Part shown: positions 10,438-22,508 of the stretch, piece by piece
Layout: each line of letters begins with the position of its first letter
How positions within the stretch are numbered: position 1 is the stretch's first letter
From: Clavaria fumosa
Taxonomy: Eukaryota; Basidiomycota; Agaricomycetes; Agaricales; Clavariaceae
Reading direction: 5' to 3'
DNA: 64,000 bases
Assembly (NCBI GenBank): GCA_951802425.1
Contig: OX637794.1
Span: 3,844,001-3,908,000 of the forward strand
Translations under genes and position numbers: made by a program
The notes under the pieces: model-generated
The model's database searches: none
Told to the model about the DNA's origin: nothing
What the model saw: only the letters and a program-made list of their open reading frames with translations

Positions 10438-12412
10438 ATGGCGATACCTAAACCTGTATGCAAACCCACGACGGAAACCCATTCCAGCTCAAACGTTTTA
10501 CGCCGGATACAGAACGACGAGACGCACAATCTCCCTCGTCGCAAGCCTGTACGCGCCTCTTGCCTTATGCCGCATAACTCCCTATGTAAACCTATGCATC
10601 GTTGACCACGTAGAAGCACAAGAAGCCTGGCGTCCCTGAACCCACTGACAAACTTGTGAGCGTCTCCTGCTGGTGGAACCATGTTGTTACTCACAATAAG
10701 TCACGTAGGCGGGCACTGCGCAACACAAATCTGTACGACTGCTTATGTCCGGCTTGAGTATCTCCCTGATCATGTGTCATACAGGAAGCAGAGAACCCTT
10801 CTGATGCGGGAACCGTGATTGTTCATTAGGACTGCATATGCGTCTGGAGACTCACGATTGTACAGAACGGAGATACATCCCCCGATAAGAATGTTTCGCT
10901 TCCCAAGGGCCCGAGACCTAAGCTCCAAGTCAAGGACTGGTGCTGCTTTCGCAATCTGGGTACGCAGAAATGTTGCGGAAAACGACCTACACAACCTGAT
11001 TTGCACTAGGTGAAGGCTCATTCGGCCGGGTTCTTCTTGCCCAACCAAAGTCACGCAAGGCTGCCACCGACGTGGAGCCGCGACGGGCCAAAGTGAACGA
11101 CACCCGACGTCAAGACCTGGCCAAGCCTGGACCGTCCAGCACCAGCCGCGATGGGAAGACTGACTCCAAAACCCCTGGAAAGTTAGTGGCCATCAAGGTG
11201 CAGAATAAGCGCCTCATAAGAAAACACCCTTTAGTACGTCATCATGATCTGCAGAGTATTTCCTTCATGCTAAAATGTTCATTTCCGTAGGAACGCGATG
11301 GGCAAAAGGACCTCGAACGTGCTCAACTCAACCGTTTGCCTTGGAGCCCTTGGGTCTCTGGGATGCTCGATGCGTTAGACGATCCAAAGAATTTTTATCT
11401 TCTGATGGAATATATCCCTTGTGGCGACCTCGGGCTCTACATTGACGAAAGCCGCGGGTTGGACACGCGCCGCGCGTCCTTTTGCTTCGCCAATATCGTT
11501 TGTGGCCTCAAGTTTATCCATGAACACTCCATCATCCACAACGACCTGAAACCCGAGAACATCCTGCTCGGGAGGGACGGGTACTTTGTTCTCGCAGACT
11601 TTGGCAATGCAAAATATGAATTCGCAGAGAAGGGCTGGGACGTCGGTGGGACAACTATTTACTTGGCACCCGAATCGATCCTTGAAGGATACGAGCCGGG
11701 GCCTAGCATAGATTGGTGGGCAGCTGGCTGTATCCTGTACGAGATGCTCACGACCCTTGTGGTGAGTTCCTTTCATCCCGACAAGCATTCTCGGGGGTCA
11801 ACGTAACACAACAGGCATTCCACGGCGAGAACGACCGGACCATATTCCAGCGGATCCTGGAGGCTGAGACCGATCCTCCGGAATGCGAGGAGCTAGGGGA
11901 GCACGTTGCGAACCTCATCAAAAGCCTTTTGACCGTGGATGTCACCCAGCGGCTGGGTTACGGCGTCGAGCCCGGTGGGGGCGCGAGAGATGTCATGAGT
12001 CACCCATGGTTCGCAGAAGTCGACTGGGACAAGCTGGAAGCGAGGGAGTATCTCGTGAGTTACTTTGCATTGCCTTTTATTTTTATTTTCTTTCGTCGTG
12101 CCCACTTGACAACTCGTTCTGCCACGTATCGTGGGACAGAGTCCTTGCATACCTGAGGATGATCCTCCTCTGACGGCGTACGATGATGAGCCACTACCGC
12201 CACAGAAGAAAATTCCGGGGTTGACGATCGTCGATCCCCCAGGAGGACGTAAATGGCCAGTTTATGAGCGATCGGACAGGAGAAGGAAGCGCCAGCTCAT
12301 CACTGATCGAAATGTTGCCGGCAGGGAGTTGGCTGTTGCGCGCACTAGCCAGGGCGAGGATCGCAATGAAACCCTCGCCAAACCCCCATCAAACCTATTG
12401 CCCAAGAGCTGA
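10438..12412 (+). CDS. AGC-like Ser/Thr protein kinase, non-RD type
   Basis: Protein kinase of about 501 residues. Nine exons close in phase: 10438-10548, 10614-10655, 10709-10732, 10785-10814, 10866-10959, 11010-11233, 11291-11758 (or 11761), 11815-12054 and 12140-12412. The glycine loop GEGSFGRVLLAQ is rebuilt across an intron, then about 45 low-complexity residues intervene before the VAIK lysine, an uncommon insertion between strands beta-1 and beta-2. The catalytic loop is HNDLKPEN, so HRD arginine is Asn while the catalytic Asp, DFG and APE (LAPES) are present. SIDWWAAGCILYEML and the tail after RLG/HPWF fit an AGC-type fold. Four very short N-terminal exons are supported only by phase and splice sites. 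Pathway and substrate are unknown. Confidence 0.85.
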
Positions 12413-13771
12413 ACTTTCTTCCGAGAACTTTCCTGAGTTTCGCTTCCATCTGTCCGGGGGGGGGCATGGACCTTTGTTTTGTTTTCTCTTTCCTTTTTCT
12501 TTTCAAACGTATCAGCCGGCGCTATGCTGGACAGCACTATTTTGCCCTGTGATATTCAATAACATCCCTGCGTGTCCTCCAATTGTCTTCATCTGTTATC
12601 GTTGCTGCCTCGTGCATTGCTCGTTTCACGTAAAAAAAAAGTTCGGCCAAGCCATGGGAGGCCGGTCGTCAAGCTGGGCCTGTCTCTTTACCAAGATGCT
12701 GCATTGCTCCAACCGAGAAAAAGAGGCGCCGCACAGTGTGGGTGTGTGTGCGCGCTCTCGCGCGCGCAAGACAAAAGCAAAGGAACGGGCTTTGCGCCGC
12801 GTGCCTTATTGTTTTTGGGGGGTGACGCGGTGACGCGGTGACATCTCTGCCCTCGGCATGACAGCCCGGGCCCAAGCTTCTCTCCACTTGCCGCCCGCAC
12901 AAACCGCTCGCCTGGGCGGGGTCGGTGACCTGCCAAGGCACGACATCTGTGAGGGGGCGCAAGCCAAAGAAATTTTTTTCGCGCTCTGGGTGACGTGTCG
13001 CGCGTCAAAAACCGGTAGACGCGAACGCCATCACCATTAGACAAGCAGCTGGGGCGCCTGGCAGGTCTTTGATACGCAGACCCTTCGTGTCCCTTTCGCC
13101 TCGAGGCTTGCATGTATCTTTGTATGGAGAAACCTCTGCCTTTGCCCCTGCGCCTAACGCACGCGAATTAGTGGTGTCCATCATTCAATCGCGACTCAAA
13201 AAAATCAGCAGAGCAGCCCTGACCAAACTCCAAGCGCGCGCCTAATTTTTTATTTATTTTAACCAGTCGCCTAATCACCGGGTTGTTCGCCGCGTTGATT
13301 AACGTTTCTCCCTTTCACATCTTCATCCACGCATCCAGTAACGCAGACCGCACCAAAAACAGCTCAAGAGCGAATCCCAGGAAGAGGGTGAACTGCTGAA
13401 CTGCTGTTGCAACGTACAAATCGGGTCAATCATCTCTTTGCTCCATTTATCCGCGCCCCCCCCTTTCCCTTTGGTGGCTGGATACATTTTTAATTGTTCT
13501 CTAGGAAACAATCGGTCGGTACGTGCCTCCGGGCACGAGGCGAAAGGGGAGTGGTGTGTGTCACAAGGAGAAAACACAAAAAGAAGAAAAAAGAATCCGG
13601 TATGGAGATAATGATACGTCGTTGATGTCCAAAAACAAGCCATGCATAACACGAAGGGAAGTTGAAAGACAAAACAAACTACACATGGGTAGGGTAGGAC
13701 ACGAAAAACCAAAAAGTGGTCTAGCAGAGAGAGCGCGTGTGTGAGAGAAACCAAGAACAGAGGAACCTGCC
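12413..13771. other. Long 3'-3' intergenic region with simple repeats
   Basis: Separates the kinase stop from the stop of the minus-strand BTB-like gene. It has poly-pyrimidine runs, a CG-alternating patch near 12755-12770 and three tandem GGTGACGC-like copies at about 12822-12841. No gene with coherent protein features is visible. Confidence 0.5.
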
Positions 13772-15205
13772 TCAAACACTCCGCGGTCGAAGATAGAGAT
13801 GAGCGAGCGCGCGGATCGCGCGCGAACGTCCCCTCCCGAGGGAGCGTGACGGCGACGGTGGTGGCAATGTCAGGTCGTCGGAGAGCCCCTCCCTCTCTGT
13901 CTGCATGGCGCATGCCCTATTCTCCTCCCCCTCGTCGTCGTCCTCATCGTCATCCTCCATGTACGAGCCGTTCGACAAATCGTCGTCCTCGTCTCCCTCT
14001 TCCCCCTCATCGTCCGAATACGGGGAGGAGAGGGAGGACGGCGGCGAAGTGCTGAGCATGCGCAGCCGGTGCAGCAGCAGCGTTGGCGACAGCGGGGACA
14101 GCAAGGATGCTGACGTGGCGGAGGATACCGACGACGTCGACATCGACTTTGACGGCGACGCGCGGCGAGGTGGGTGTAAGTGTGAGTCGTGATATGGGTG
14201 ATGGTGATAATGTCGGTGCTGGTGGTGGTACACCCAGCGAGTATACCACCTCCCCAACCACTGCCCCAGCTCCGGCCTCAGTCCGAGGTATTCCGCGTTG
14301 CGCGCGACACCCTCCAGACGCGCGACGCCGCCCGCCCACAGGGCGTCCTCGAGCGCGGCCGTCTCGCCAAAGTACATCCAATGCACGAGCAGCGCGAACG
14401 TCGTCGGGTCCGGCACCGGAACGAAGAGGACCGGGTGCTCCGCCGACGAGGACGGCAGCAGACGCGGTAGGCGGTTCTCGGGCACCGGCACCGGCTCCGC
14501 GGGTGCCGTCGTCGCAAGAGGGCTGCCCCGTCCGTCGTGGGGGCCGGTACCGTCACGGCGATGGGGATAGTGGTGGCTGTGCTGGTAATATGGCGGGACG
14601 TGGAACGCGGGAGAGACGGACGCGTCTGTGTGGTCGTCGAGCGGGGATGACCCGCTAAAGATCCCTCGCAGGAAGGACGACTGTGCTGAAAGGTAGTCGA
14701 TGTGGAGCTGAATGTGTGTATTGAGACAATTAGTACCTTTTGCAAGGCAGAAGGGAGCAGAACGGACCTTCATCGAGATGCATGGCAGCACGATGGTGGG
14801 CTCCGATGACTCGTCGTCATCCAAGGAAGATGGGTCTTGCCTGGCGCCATGGTAAGAGTTAGGGAACAAGCTTTTTTTTTTTCTTGATGAAGAAGACATT
14901 GCAACTAACCTGCTTCGGTATTGATGAGGGACCGGAACGACTAAGACACCAAGCGTAGAGTTCAGTCGGGAGAGGTTGATCGAACGTCAGACATGTTTTC
15001 GATGAATTTGTTGCACAGAGTGCCCCTCGTTCGTCTCTTGACGACCGAGGGCAAAGTGCAGTGACTTACTTATTGTGCAGTCGGCAGTCTCTGATTTGTT
15101 CCAGTAATGCGGTGCATGGACCTGGAGCTGCGCCAGGACGTAGTCGAGTGGGATGTTGGCGAGCGAAGGGGGAGGGAAGGGTCTGAGAGTGAACGAGGGT
15201 GTCAT
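13772..15205 (-). CDS. BTB/POZ-like domain protein of basidiomycete type
   Basis: Probable protein-protein interaction adaptor. Four exons close exactly: 15205-15070, 14940-14910, 14840-14768 and 14707-13772 (391 residues). The fold signature runs LDYVLAQLQ...HYWNKSETADCTIIVPVPH, LPCISMK, LHIDYLSAQSSFLRGIFSG, PVLFVPVPDPTTFALLVHW and MYFGET...NAEYLGL. The C-terminal half is His- and Ser-rich with acidic runs. Intron 3 (14767-14708) is exactly 60 nt, has no stop in frame and contains a TACTAAT branch site, so an unspliced reading would pass unnoticed as a longer protein. A simple frame call would start at 14899 (MSSSSRKKKS), but that ATG lies inside intron 2. The substrate or partner is unknown. 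Confidence 0.82.
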
Positions 15206-16415
15206 TGAGAGAGGCCGGAGCAAGGAGGGGGGGTGGGGGACGGAGAGTCTGGCTCGTGTGAGGTCCTTTTCTTGGGAGCGCCGGAGCAAAGGAATAAAGG
15301 GATGGCAACGATGACTTGGGTTTGACACAAGGTTCAAGAATTGCCCTTAGCGAGATCGAGAAGAAGGTATAGTTGTGTGGGGCTGGGCTGGGGGGACAAG
15401 CATGGCTAATTGTCTCTGCGCGCGGGTTTGCTTAAGAGGATTACGGGGTACCGGAAAGGGAATGGACGACCCAAGGTGTGGGTAGTGTTGCCTAGCAGAG
15501 TTTGGGTGGGTTTTCGGTGTCAGTTCTGACTGAGCCAGCAGCAGTAAGATTGGGTGGGCAGTGCGGATCAGATGGGAGACGTGCCAGTTGTTGATAGTAG
15601 CCGCGACGACGAAGCAATCATCGACAGGAAATCCCAAAAGATTGGAAAGATCAGCTTATTGTACGGACTGATGTAGTATCGTTGCAGTTCTGGAACGAGT
15701 TTACATATTTGTTTACGGATGAGGAGAGGAAGGGAGGGAGGAGGAGGAGACTTGGATGGTTGGACCATAAACCTCACGTTGTCTCGCGGCACGGAACAGG
15801 GGGTAGTATGGTTCAATTGTTCTTCTCTATACACACACCACCACGGCTTTTTCATTTTCCAGTAAATGGGAAATATATAAAAATAGAACATAACACACAG
15901 AAATGCTTTTTATTGTCTTTCTCTCTCTCTCAACTCTTCTCATTCCGTGCTTGCTTGGCTCTTCCGTGATGGATCAAAAAAACTTACCGACCTCATGGTG
16001 CAATGTAGTAACGCATAACACACAGCCACTCCTAAAGGCGTACACCGACCGACGACGACCACGAGTGTGCGGGCAACGTGGAGCTTGAAGGGCTGTCCAC
16101 TTCACTGACAACCATATCCTAACCCGCTGTACCCGCTAAAGCGTATTAAATATATTTGATTCTATCACTAGCTTTTGAAGAATATCCAGGCGCGTAATTA
16201 GCTGCCCCTGCGTGTACAGTAGTACACGCCGTGTACTGAATGGTGAGTAGCAGTAAATCAACACAAAAGAACCACTTTTGAAAGGGAACCCCGGAATCTC
16301 TTGGTGGAAATCCAGAACACTTGGTGGTGGTAGCAACGCACACACACACACAGAGAAAGAAAAAAAAAAAGCACGCATCACCCTTCCCTTTCCCCTCCGC
16401 GTGCAAGAGGGGGAA
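15206..16415. other. Divergent intergenic region
   Basis: Contains the promoters of the BTB-like gene (minus) and DAD3 (plus). Short CT-rich runs and a CA/CACACAC tract near 16335-16350 are visible. Frames here, such as the one at 15568-15891 on the minus strand, have no family resemblance and I do not call them. Confidence 0.45.
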
Positions 16416-16889
16416 ATGGCCGCACCAGAATCAGAATCAGACGTGCTCACGCTCAACCCGTACGAATCCCACCCGGACCTCACCCCTCTGCAAGCGGAGG
16501 TTCTGTGGGAGCACGCGAAGCTCGCGCACCATCTCAAACAGGTGCGGCACATCCCCGCATGGGCCCAACTGCAGCCACCCTCCTCGCCCCAATGAACGTT
16601 CCGAAAATGACACACACGTGCAGTTGACCGCGCAGACCCGTAGACTGAGCGAAGCGCCAGACGAGACTTTGCTCGTCAAGCTCAGAGTGCTCGAGAAGAA
16701 AATGGGCTTGGTTCTCACCTTGGTACGTTCGTCTTGTCCGTGTAGTCATACGGCCCTTGCTCGACTACATTCTGTCAACAGTTCAAAGCCTCGGTCTGGG
16801 CCGTCATTAACGAACAACCGCCCACGATGGACGCCCCCTCCGTTGACATCGAAGGAGAGCCTACCATGGACCATACCATCACTCACTAA
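16416..16889 (+). CDS. DAD3: DASH complex subunit DAD3
   Basis: Small subunit of the fungal DASH/Dam1 ring that couples kinetochores to spindle microtubules. Exons 16416-16541, 16624-16722 and 16782-16889 close in phase to 110 residues. The conserved core reads LNPYESHPDLTPLQAEVLWE, then LAHHLKQ joined to LTAQTRRLSEAPDETL, LRVLEKKMGLVLTL and FKASVWAVI, which is the Dad3 family from end to end. The start is the ATG at 16416 directly before the conserved N-terminal NPY block. The protein is helical with no membrane segment. DASH is fungus-specific, which supports the taxonomic reading of the window. Confidence 0.95.
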
Positions 16890-17015
16890 CCCCGCACCGT
16901 CAGAATCATATATGCATAAACCCCCCGTTCGTGTACAATACAACGGAAAAGGGCCAGTCACAAAGCCCATGTTACAATAGAAACCCGCTCTGTATCTTCT
17001 CATCCTTCACTACCT

Positions 17016-18755
17016 TCACCTCAAATGCATGCCCCCCATCTTCCTCGCCAAACCGGCGCCACTGCCCGCACCGCCGCCTACACTCGTCGTGTCCCAAATA
17101 ACCAGCCGGCCATCCACGCCGCTGCTGCTCACCCGCGTCACCACCCCGCCCGCGCCCTCGTACGGCCTCAAGCTCGTGATCGTGTTCTGGTGCACCGTCG
17201 TCAGCTCCGTGCTCTCTCCCTCTCCGCCGCTGCTGCCAGTCATCGACGGCGAGATGGGGCTCCCGGGCGTCCCCCCCGAACCCCCGCCCACCCCCGCAGC
17301 AGCGCCCACAGAGCCCAGCCCACGCGAGTCCGCGTTCCTGAACGTGTTAAACGCCGCGCTGTTGAGCCGCCCCACGGGCGACGCGACGCCGTACCCGCCG
17401 CGCGACCCGCCCGAAGTCGCCCGCGGCGCCGTCGCGTTGTCCAGGCTGCCGCTGATCGCCCATCCCTCCGACGCGTTCCCGGAGAACAGCACCGGCTGGC
17501 AGTCGTGTCCGGCCGACACCAGCGTGTCTTCGCTCACCCACGTCAGCGCGACGAACGGCAGCGACGCGATGCGCACGTGGTGAATCACCGGCTGGTTCCC
17601 TGACGGGTAGACCACGCTGATCACACTGTCGTGGCCTTTTTTTTTGTGTTGTTGATATTTGCGAGAGAATCGGTCAACCTTCTGGAGTGCTGTGATTCAT
17701 TAAAGAGAGAGACTGACTGGTGAAGGCAAGGGCATCTCCTGAAGGAGAAAAGGCGACGGAATGCACCCACCCCCCCGCCGGGCTGGAGTACTCTCCGCAG
17801 ATCGTGTTGAATGGCAGTTTTTCACCCCACACGCTGGGAGGGGGCCTGGAGCATGAGAATAAAACAACGCTGCCATGAGTTTCGCACATCCAAAGATGCT
17901 TTTGAGCTACGCGCACTTCTCATCGACGTCCTTGATGTACGCGGAGAACACGCGTGCTTTCATGTCCGCGCTCCCCGCCGCGAGCAACACGTTATTCGGA
18001 TGCCAATCGATCGACAGCACTGTAGATCGAATAGGCTTCTTGAGCGGCTTAGAGACCCACCAATTGCTCTCCGCGTCGAAAGAGCAGATGGACACAACTC
18101 TACAAAGACCGAGAGATAGATGGACAGATAGACAAATAGACAAATAGACAGCAATGGGAAGGTAGCCAGAAATCAGCCAAAGGACGACCGGAATTCAAAT
18201 CAGAAAAGGGGGGAAATCAACGCGCCTCGCCCCGCTCGCGACGGCGAACTTGTTCTCAAACGGGCTCCACCGGACGAACGTCGCCCCGCGGTTGATGCGC
18301 AGCAGCACGAGCGTCGGCTTCCAGACGGTCGCGCCGCTGTGCGGGTCGACGGCCTGCTGCCACACGTATGCGTTGCGGTCCTGCGAGGCCGTCACGATCC
18401 TGTTCGTCTGGGGTGCCCAGTCGATGGAGGTGATCAGCTTATCGTGCTGTTTAGTTTATTTGGTGCGCAGAAGGAAGGGATGAGTTTGCACGCCGAGGAC
18501 ATGGCGACGATGGGCGGACCTCTGACAGGGTTTCTGACAGCACCCATTCCTGCCCATGCTTCGAGTAGATCCGCGCATCGCTCGAATTCAAGCTCACGGC
18601 AACCTCTGCCAAGGCGCAAGCGCAGCACAGACGACATCATTAGTGTGGAGCGTTGGGTGTACATTGGACATCTGGGACTGACGTTTACGATCCGGGCTGA
18701 ACGCATGCGCCGTAATTGGAGCGTGTGAGAGTGGGAATACGAGTGGTGGTGCCAT
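17016..18755 (-). CDS. ARC40: Arp2/3 complex subunit 1 (WD40, ARPC1/p40)
   Basis: WD40 beta-propeller subunit of the Arp2/3 actin-branching complex. Exons 18755-18689, 18605-18520, 18446-18226, 18099-17917, 17845-17718 and 17635-17016 close to 434 residues. Recognisable blocks are [99 protein letters not shown], and [12 protein letters not shown]. The last exon inserts a long Gly/Ser-rich loop before the final strand [14 protein letters not shown], as in fungal ARPC1. The third intron requires a GC donor (AG|GCGCGT at 18227-18222) with an AG acceptor; no GT donor keeps the frame. It is convergent with DAD3. Confidence 0.95.
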
Positions 18756-19031
18756 TTATGAATTGGAGTGTTGCAGAGGACGAGCAGTCTACTCTGCGAT
18801 ATGGGGATGATGACGAGTGACAACAATGTGATAATGTATATCAAAGTCGCAACCACCGTGTCCGTGCCTAGGCTGCGAAGATAACAAGAAGGTATAGACT
18901 ACATGTGTAAAGTGAATAGCAAGCAAGCAAAAAGGGCATAGAATCTGGGCGCTGAACAACGAATATACAAGGTCGTGTGTTTCCTCCTACAATCATTGAG
19001 TAGAAAAATGCAGAGTCCAAAAAGCAAGAAT

Positions 19032-20351
19032 TCAAAAAAGGCGCAACGCCGCTCTAATTTCGCCACCTTCTCCGTGGCTGTTCCCATGTCCGTTCCCGTT
19101 CCCGCTGCCGCTTCCGTTCGGTTCCTCAGTCCGTACATCGACCTTGCGTGCTTGCTTCGCCCACCGAAGACCGCAGGCGTTGCACAGCGTCTTGGGCCCA
19201 GTCGGGCCCTGAAGATATTAGCTTGGCGCCATCAAGGATGAAGCGAAAGTATACAGAGCACACCTTACGCCACTCAGGGGAGTCAGTGCGTCCACAGGTG
19301 ACGCACACGTATTGTTCTTGCCCATGAGACTTCTTCAACTATATTTAAAAGTCAGCTAGTAGTACCTCGGCAATCTGACAGTATCTCAACCTTCTTCTTG
19401 CGCGGTCCATCTGCTGCAGCGTCGCAATCAGGAGCTGCATTCATTGATGGCGTGCGAGCGGGGGCAGTAGCTCGTAAATCGTCGTACATCAAGGGCATGG
19501 GATAGAAATAATTTCCAGATGTGATTGCAGCAGGCTGTGGAAATGACGGTGCCGTCGATAGGAAATCTTCCAGCGTCGTGCATGGCGGCCATGACGGAGG
19601 TGGGTATGAGAGGGGATATCCGAGATCGACAGGGACGGGCGCAGCATCAGAGATCGCTCTCAAATCCTTGACCCGCTGTTGCAATTTGATGTTGTCCATT
19701 TTGAGCTCGAGGAAAGTGTTTAATCTGCCGGTAATTATACGTCAGACGCTCTCTTCTCGAGTGGCACCTCAGAAGCAGCAAGCAGTTACGCGCCGGGTGG
19801 ACTCACAGAGCCGTATTTCTGGACGGGCAAGGTTTCGCGACAACGAAGAAGCATTTACAACAGTCGTCCCCAGATATAAAGTGGGGATAGCCTTTGAATT
19901 CGAACAGTTTCTCCGACAGCTGAGAATCAAACGACCCGTCGCCCAGCCAAGAGCGGATTTTGCATTTGAACCGCGCATAGCAAGTCAACTCAGCCCTCAT
20001 ACGGACTGAACGGTCTAAGGTGCCCCGAAGGGCATGCTGGTCGTGGACTGTTGTTTTTGTTTATTAAATAACGACACCACAGTCTCCTCAGTCAGGGTAA
20101 CGGGTCGAAAAAGACGTACTGTTCACGAGATCAGCCAAATTGCTGTCGATGAGTTCATCGCTCCTCCAGCCGAGGAGTTCATAGACTGCCGCACCACAGT
20201 ACCAGATTTGGCCCACAGGCCCTAGAATGAGAATGATAGCCTCGGCAAGCTCGGTAATGAGCAGGTCTGCCCAATGCTTCCTCTTAGTGAACTCGAAGGT
20301 CGTCGGTGGTGGAGCCTTGGAGCCAGAGGGGCCGGCTATCGCGTTTGACAT
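19032..20351 (-). CDS. wc-2: White collar 2-like PAS/GATA transcription factor
   Basis: Partner of the WC-1 blue-light photoreceptor in the fungal white-collar complex. From the ATG at 20349-20351, exon 1 encodes an N-terminus then a PAS start ([39 protein letters not shown]). The next exon continues the PAS fold ([39 protein letters not shown]), followed by a coiled/linker region. The GATA finger is split by an intron: [14 protein letters not shown] joins [20 protein letters not shown], giving C-x2-C-x18-C-x2-C. The stop is at 19032. A single PAS plus C-terminal GATA finger without a LOV flavin Cys motif distinguishes WC-2 from WC-1. A BLI-3 homologue, a known type of light-induced gene, lies at 36.8-37.5 kb. 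Confidence 0.92.
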
Positions 20352-20529
20352 GAGCGTCGGAGCGAAGGTTGATAGCCATTTTTTAAAAATCGGCACTTTA
20401 CTTAGAGAGCGGAGGAATTGCGCTACAACTTTGAAGACGTCTATTACGTCATGCTCAAAATAACGTAATATGGACCCGTGAGAGTTACCGTGACTACGGA
20501 GCGGTGTGGCGTACTGTACACCCAATTCT

Positions 20530-22145
20530 CTAGAGCAAGCAGTAGCCTCCGTCAACGCGGAGCTCTGCTCCAGTCATAAACCTGGATGCGTCGCTGGCCA
20601 GAAAGACAATGGCACCCTGCGTGAAATATCTCCGTGGTTCTCAAAAAATCCCAGTTTCAGACGATTCAGGCACGTACTGCCAAGTCTTCAGGTTCACCCA
20701 TCTTGGTAGGGTCCGATATGCATAAGCACAATGACGAAAAGAAAATAAGCTCGCGGCGTAACTTACCCTACCCATCGGAGTTCTTCGCTCCCACTCTGTC
20801 TACAGAATATCATCGCATTGCGACAGTGAGGGGCAGAGAAGATATACCTTCAGTTCCTGGTTTTGTGACAGTATAGACTTGGTCAGTTTCGTCAACATGT
20901 ATCCCGGGCTGTGAAAGTTGAGAGTAGAATCAGAAAAATACTTTTGATCGGTCACATAGCAGCATACCTCAAAACGTTCACGCGGACGCCGGTCTTCGCC
21001 CATTCAACGGCAAGGCTGGAGGCCATGTGTCTGACGGCTACGAAAGATGGGGTTCAAGTCAAACTTGGGCTCAAAACAAAGGGGTGACCATTTCTAGGTC
21101 GTCTCACGGACCTGCTTTGGAGGCGTTGTATGGCATTTGCGGCTTGTAAAGTGTGAGGAAATTCGCACAAGTCACTCAGCCCCCCTCCCACCCCTTACCT
21201 GGGGATAATTCACAATCTGAAATCTCGGCGTCAGGCCAACGAGTTGTTGGATGCCCGTAGAGGAGAGAGATCACAGACAGTGGCACTCATGCTCCCAATG
21301 AGTATGATGCTACCTCCTCCTCGTGGTATCATGTTGCGCGCGGCCTCGCGCGCAGTGAAAAACGACCCATGGACATTCGTGTCGTACAGTCGTTGGATGC
21401 GGTCAAACGAGTAGCTAGGAAAAGTTCATCACGAGGAATACAACGCGAGCCATTGCAACGCCGCTCTTACTGCAGAGCGGGGAAGTTCTCTACGATGCCT
21501 GATCATGACCATGTTCAGACGACTTCCACCACACAGTATTGGCTGGCCAGGACACACCTGCATTCGCCACGACAGAATCCACCTTCCCGAATCTCTCCAT
21601 GACTTGCTTGAACGCCTCTTGCACGTTCTGCTCCGACGCGACGTCGCACGCCAACCCAAGCACATCGAGCTCCTCCGACTCCGCGTCCGTATCACCTGAG
21701 GCCCTTGTAGTGTCAGTCCCACACCAAATAACACTGGACATATTCACTGCGACTGACTGGAGGCTGACTCTGAAACGAGCTCATTAGCAGCAGACTTTGC
21801 ATCCGTCTCTTTCAGGTCTAAAATGGCCAACTTCGTGCATCCTCTATACCGGGGATAGGAAACAAATCAGGTCCGCAGCCCTAGGCACCTGCCAGCGATA
21901 GACGAACGACCGTATAAAAGCACGGCAAAATTCGTATCCCAGCCCTCTAGCAGCCCCAGTGACCAGGCAAACCTGCGTGTAACACCAAGGGTTGGCGAGT
22001 CAGTGCAGGTTTTTGACACTCCAACACTCGCGGGGCGTACTTTGCCTGTCATAGATAGAGACGGGAGGGTCCTCGCCGTGCTTGAACGCCTTAACGCATA
22101 CCGAACTGCTGCGGAGTTCCAGGGTAGCCTACAAGACGCAATCAT
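20530..22145 (-). CDS. Short-chain dehydrogenase/reductase with probable mitochondrial presequence
   Basis: NAD(P)-dependent SDR of the classical type. The ATG at 22143-22145 opens an Arg/Ser-rich leader ([20 protein letters not shown]). LSMTGK then splices to [15 protein letters not shown], the TGxxxGxG cofactor motif. Further exons give [62 protein letters not shown] (catalytic Ser) and MPYNASKA (catalytic Tyr-x3-Lys). [15 protein letters not shown] and [12 protein letters not shown] end the protein at 20530. The family pattern resembles fungal mannitol/arabinitol dehydrogenase or sorbose-reductase-like SDRs, but the leader is unusual for those. Substrate not determinable; about seven introns. 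Confidence 0.88.
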
Positions 22146-22508
22146 GAGCTAGTTGAACAAGCGAGTACAGGGCTTCTTCGCATACGTAAATATTCAAACC
22201 TGAGATGATCTTAGAAGCCAAAGCCCAGACTCGCGTGGAGCTGGCGTTGCTCATGCGATGAATGTTTCCATGATCGTATTCCAGCATATACAAAGTGAAT
22301 CATGCATAAGTCAAGGTATAACATGTACACACGAGGGAATACGAAATTCGAAGAGCAGAAGAAAAAAAGGTATCTTGTGCTCCGAGGGAATCAATAAAAC
22401 CTTTAAAAAAATGCAAGGAATGCGGGTGGTACAACCATGTAGTGACAGTGCTGGTGGGTAACGAAATGCATGATGAAGGACAGAAGAGGGACGAGGGAGA
22501 AACTGTGG

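Noticed and set aside
14840..14899. ATG at 14899 (MSSSSRKKKS) as the start of the BTB-like protein
   Set aside because: It lies in intron 2. The upstream exons 15205-15070 and 14940-14910 carry the conserved N-terminal BTB sequence and join in phase to 14840.
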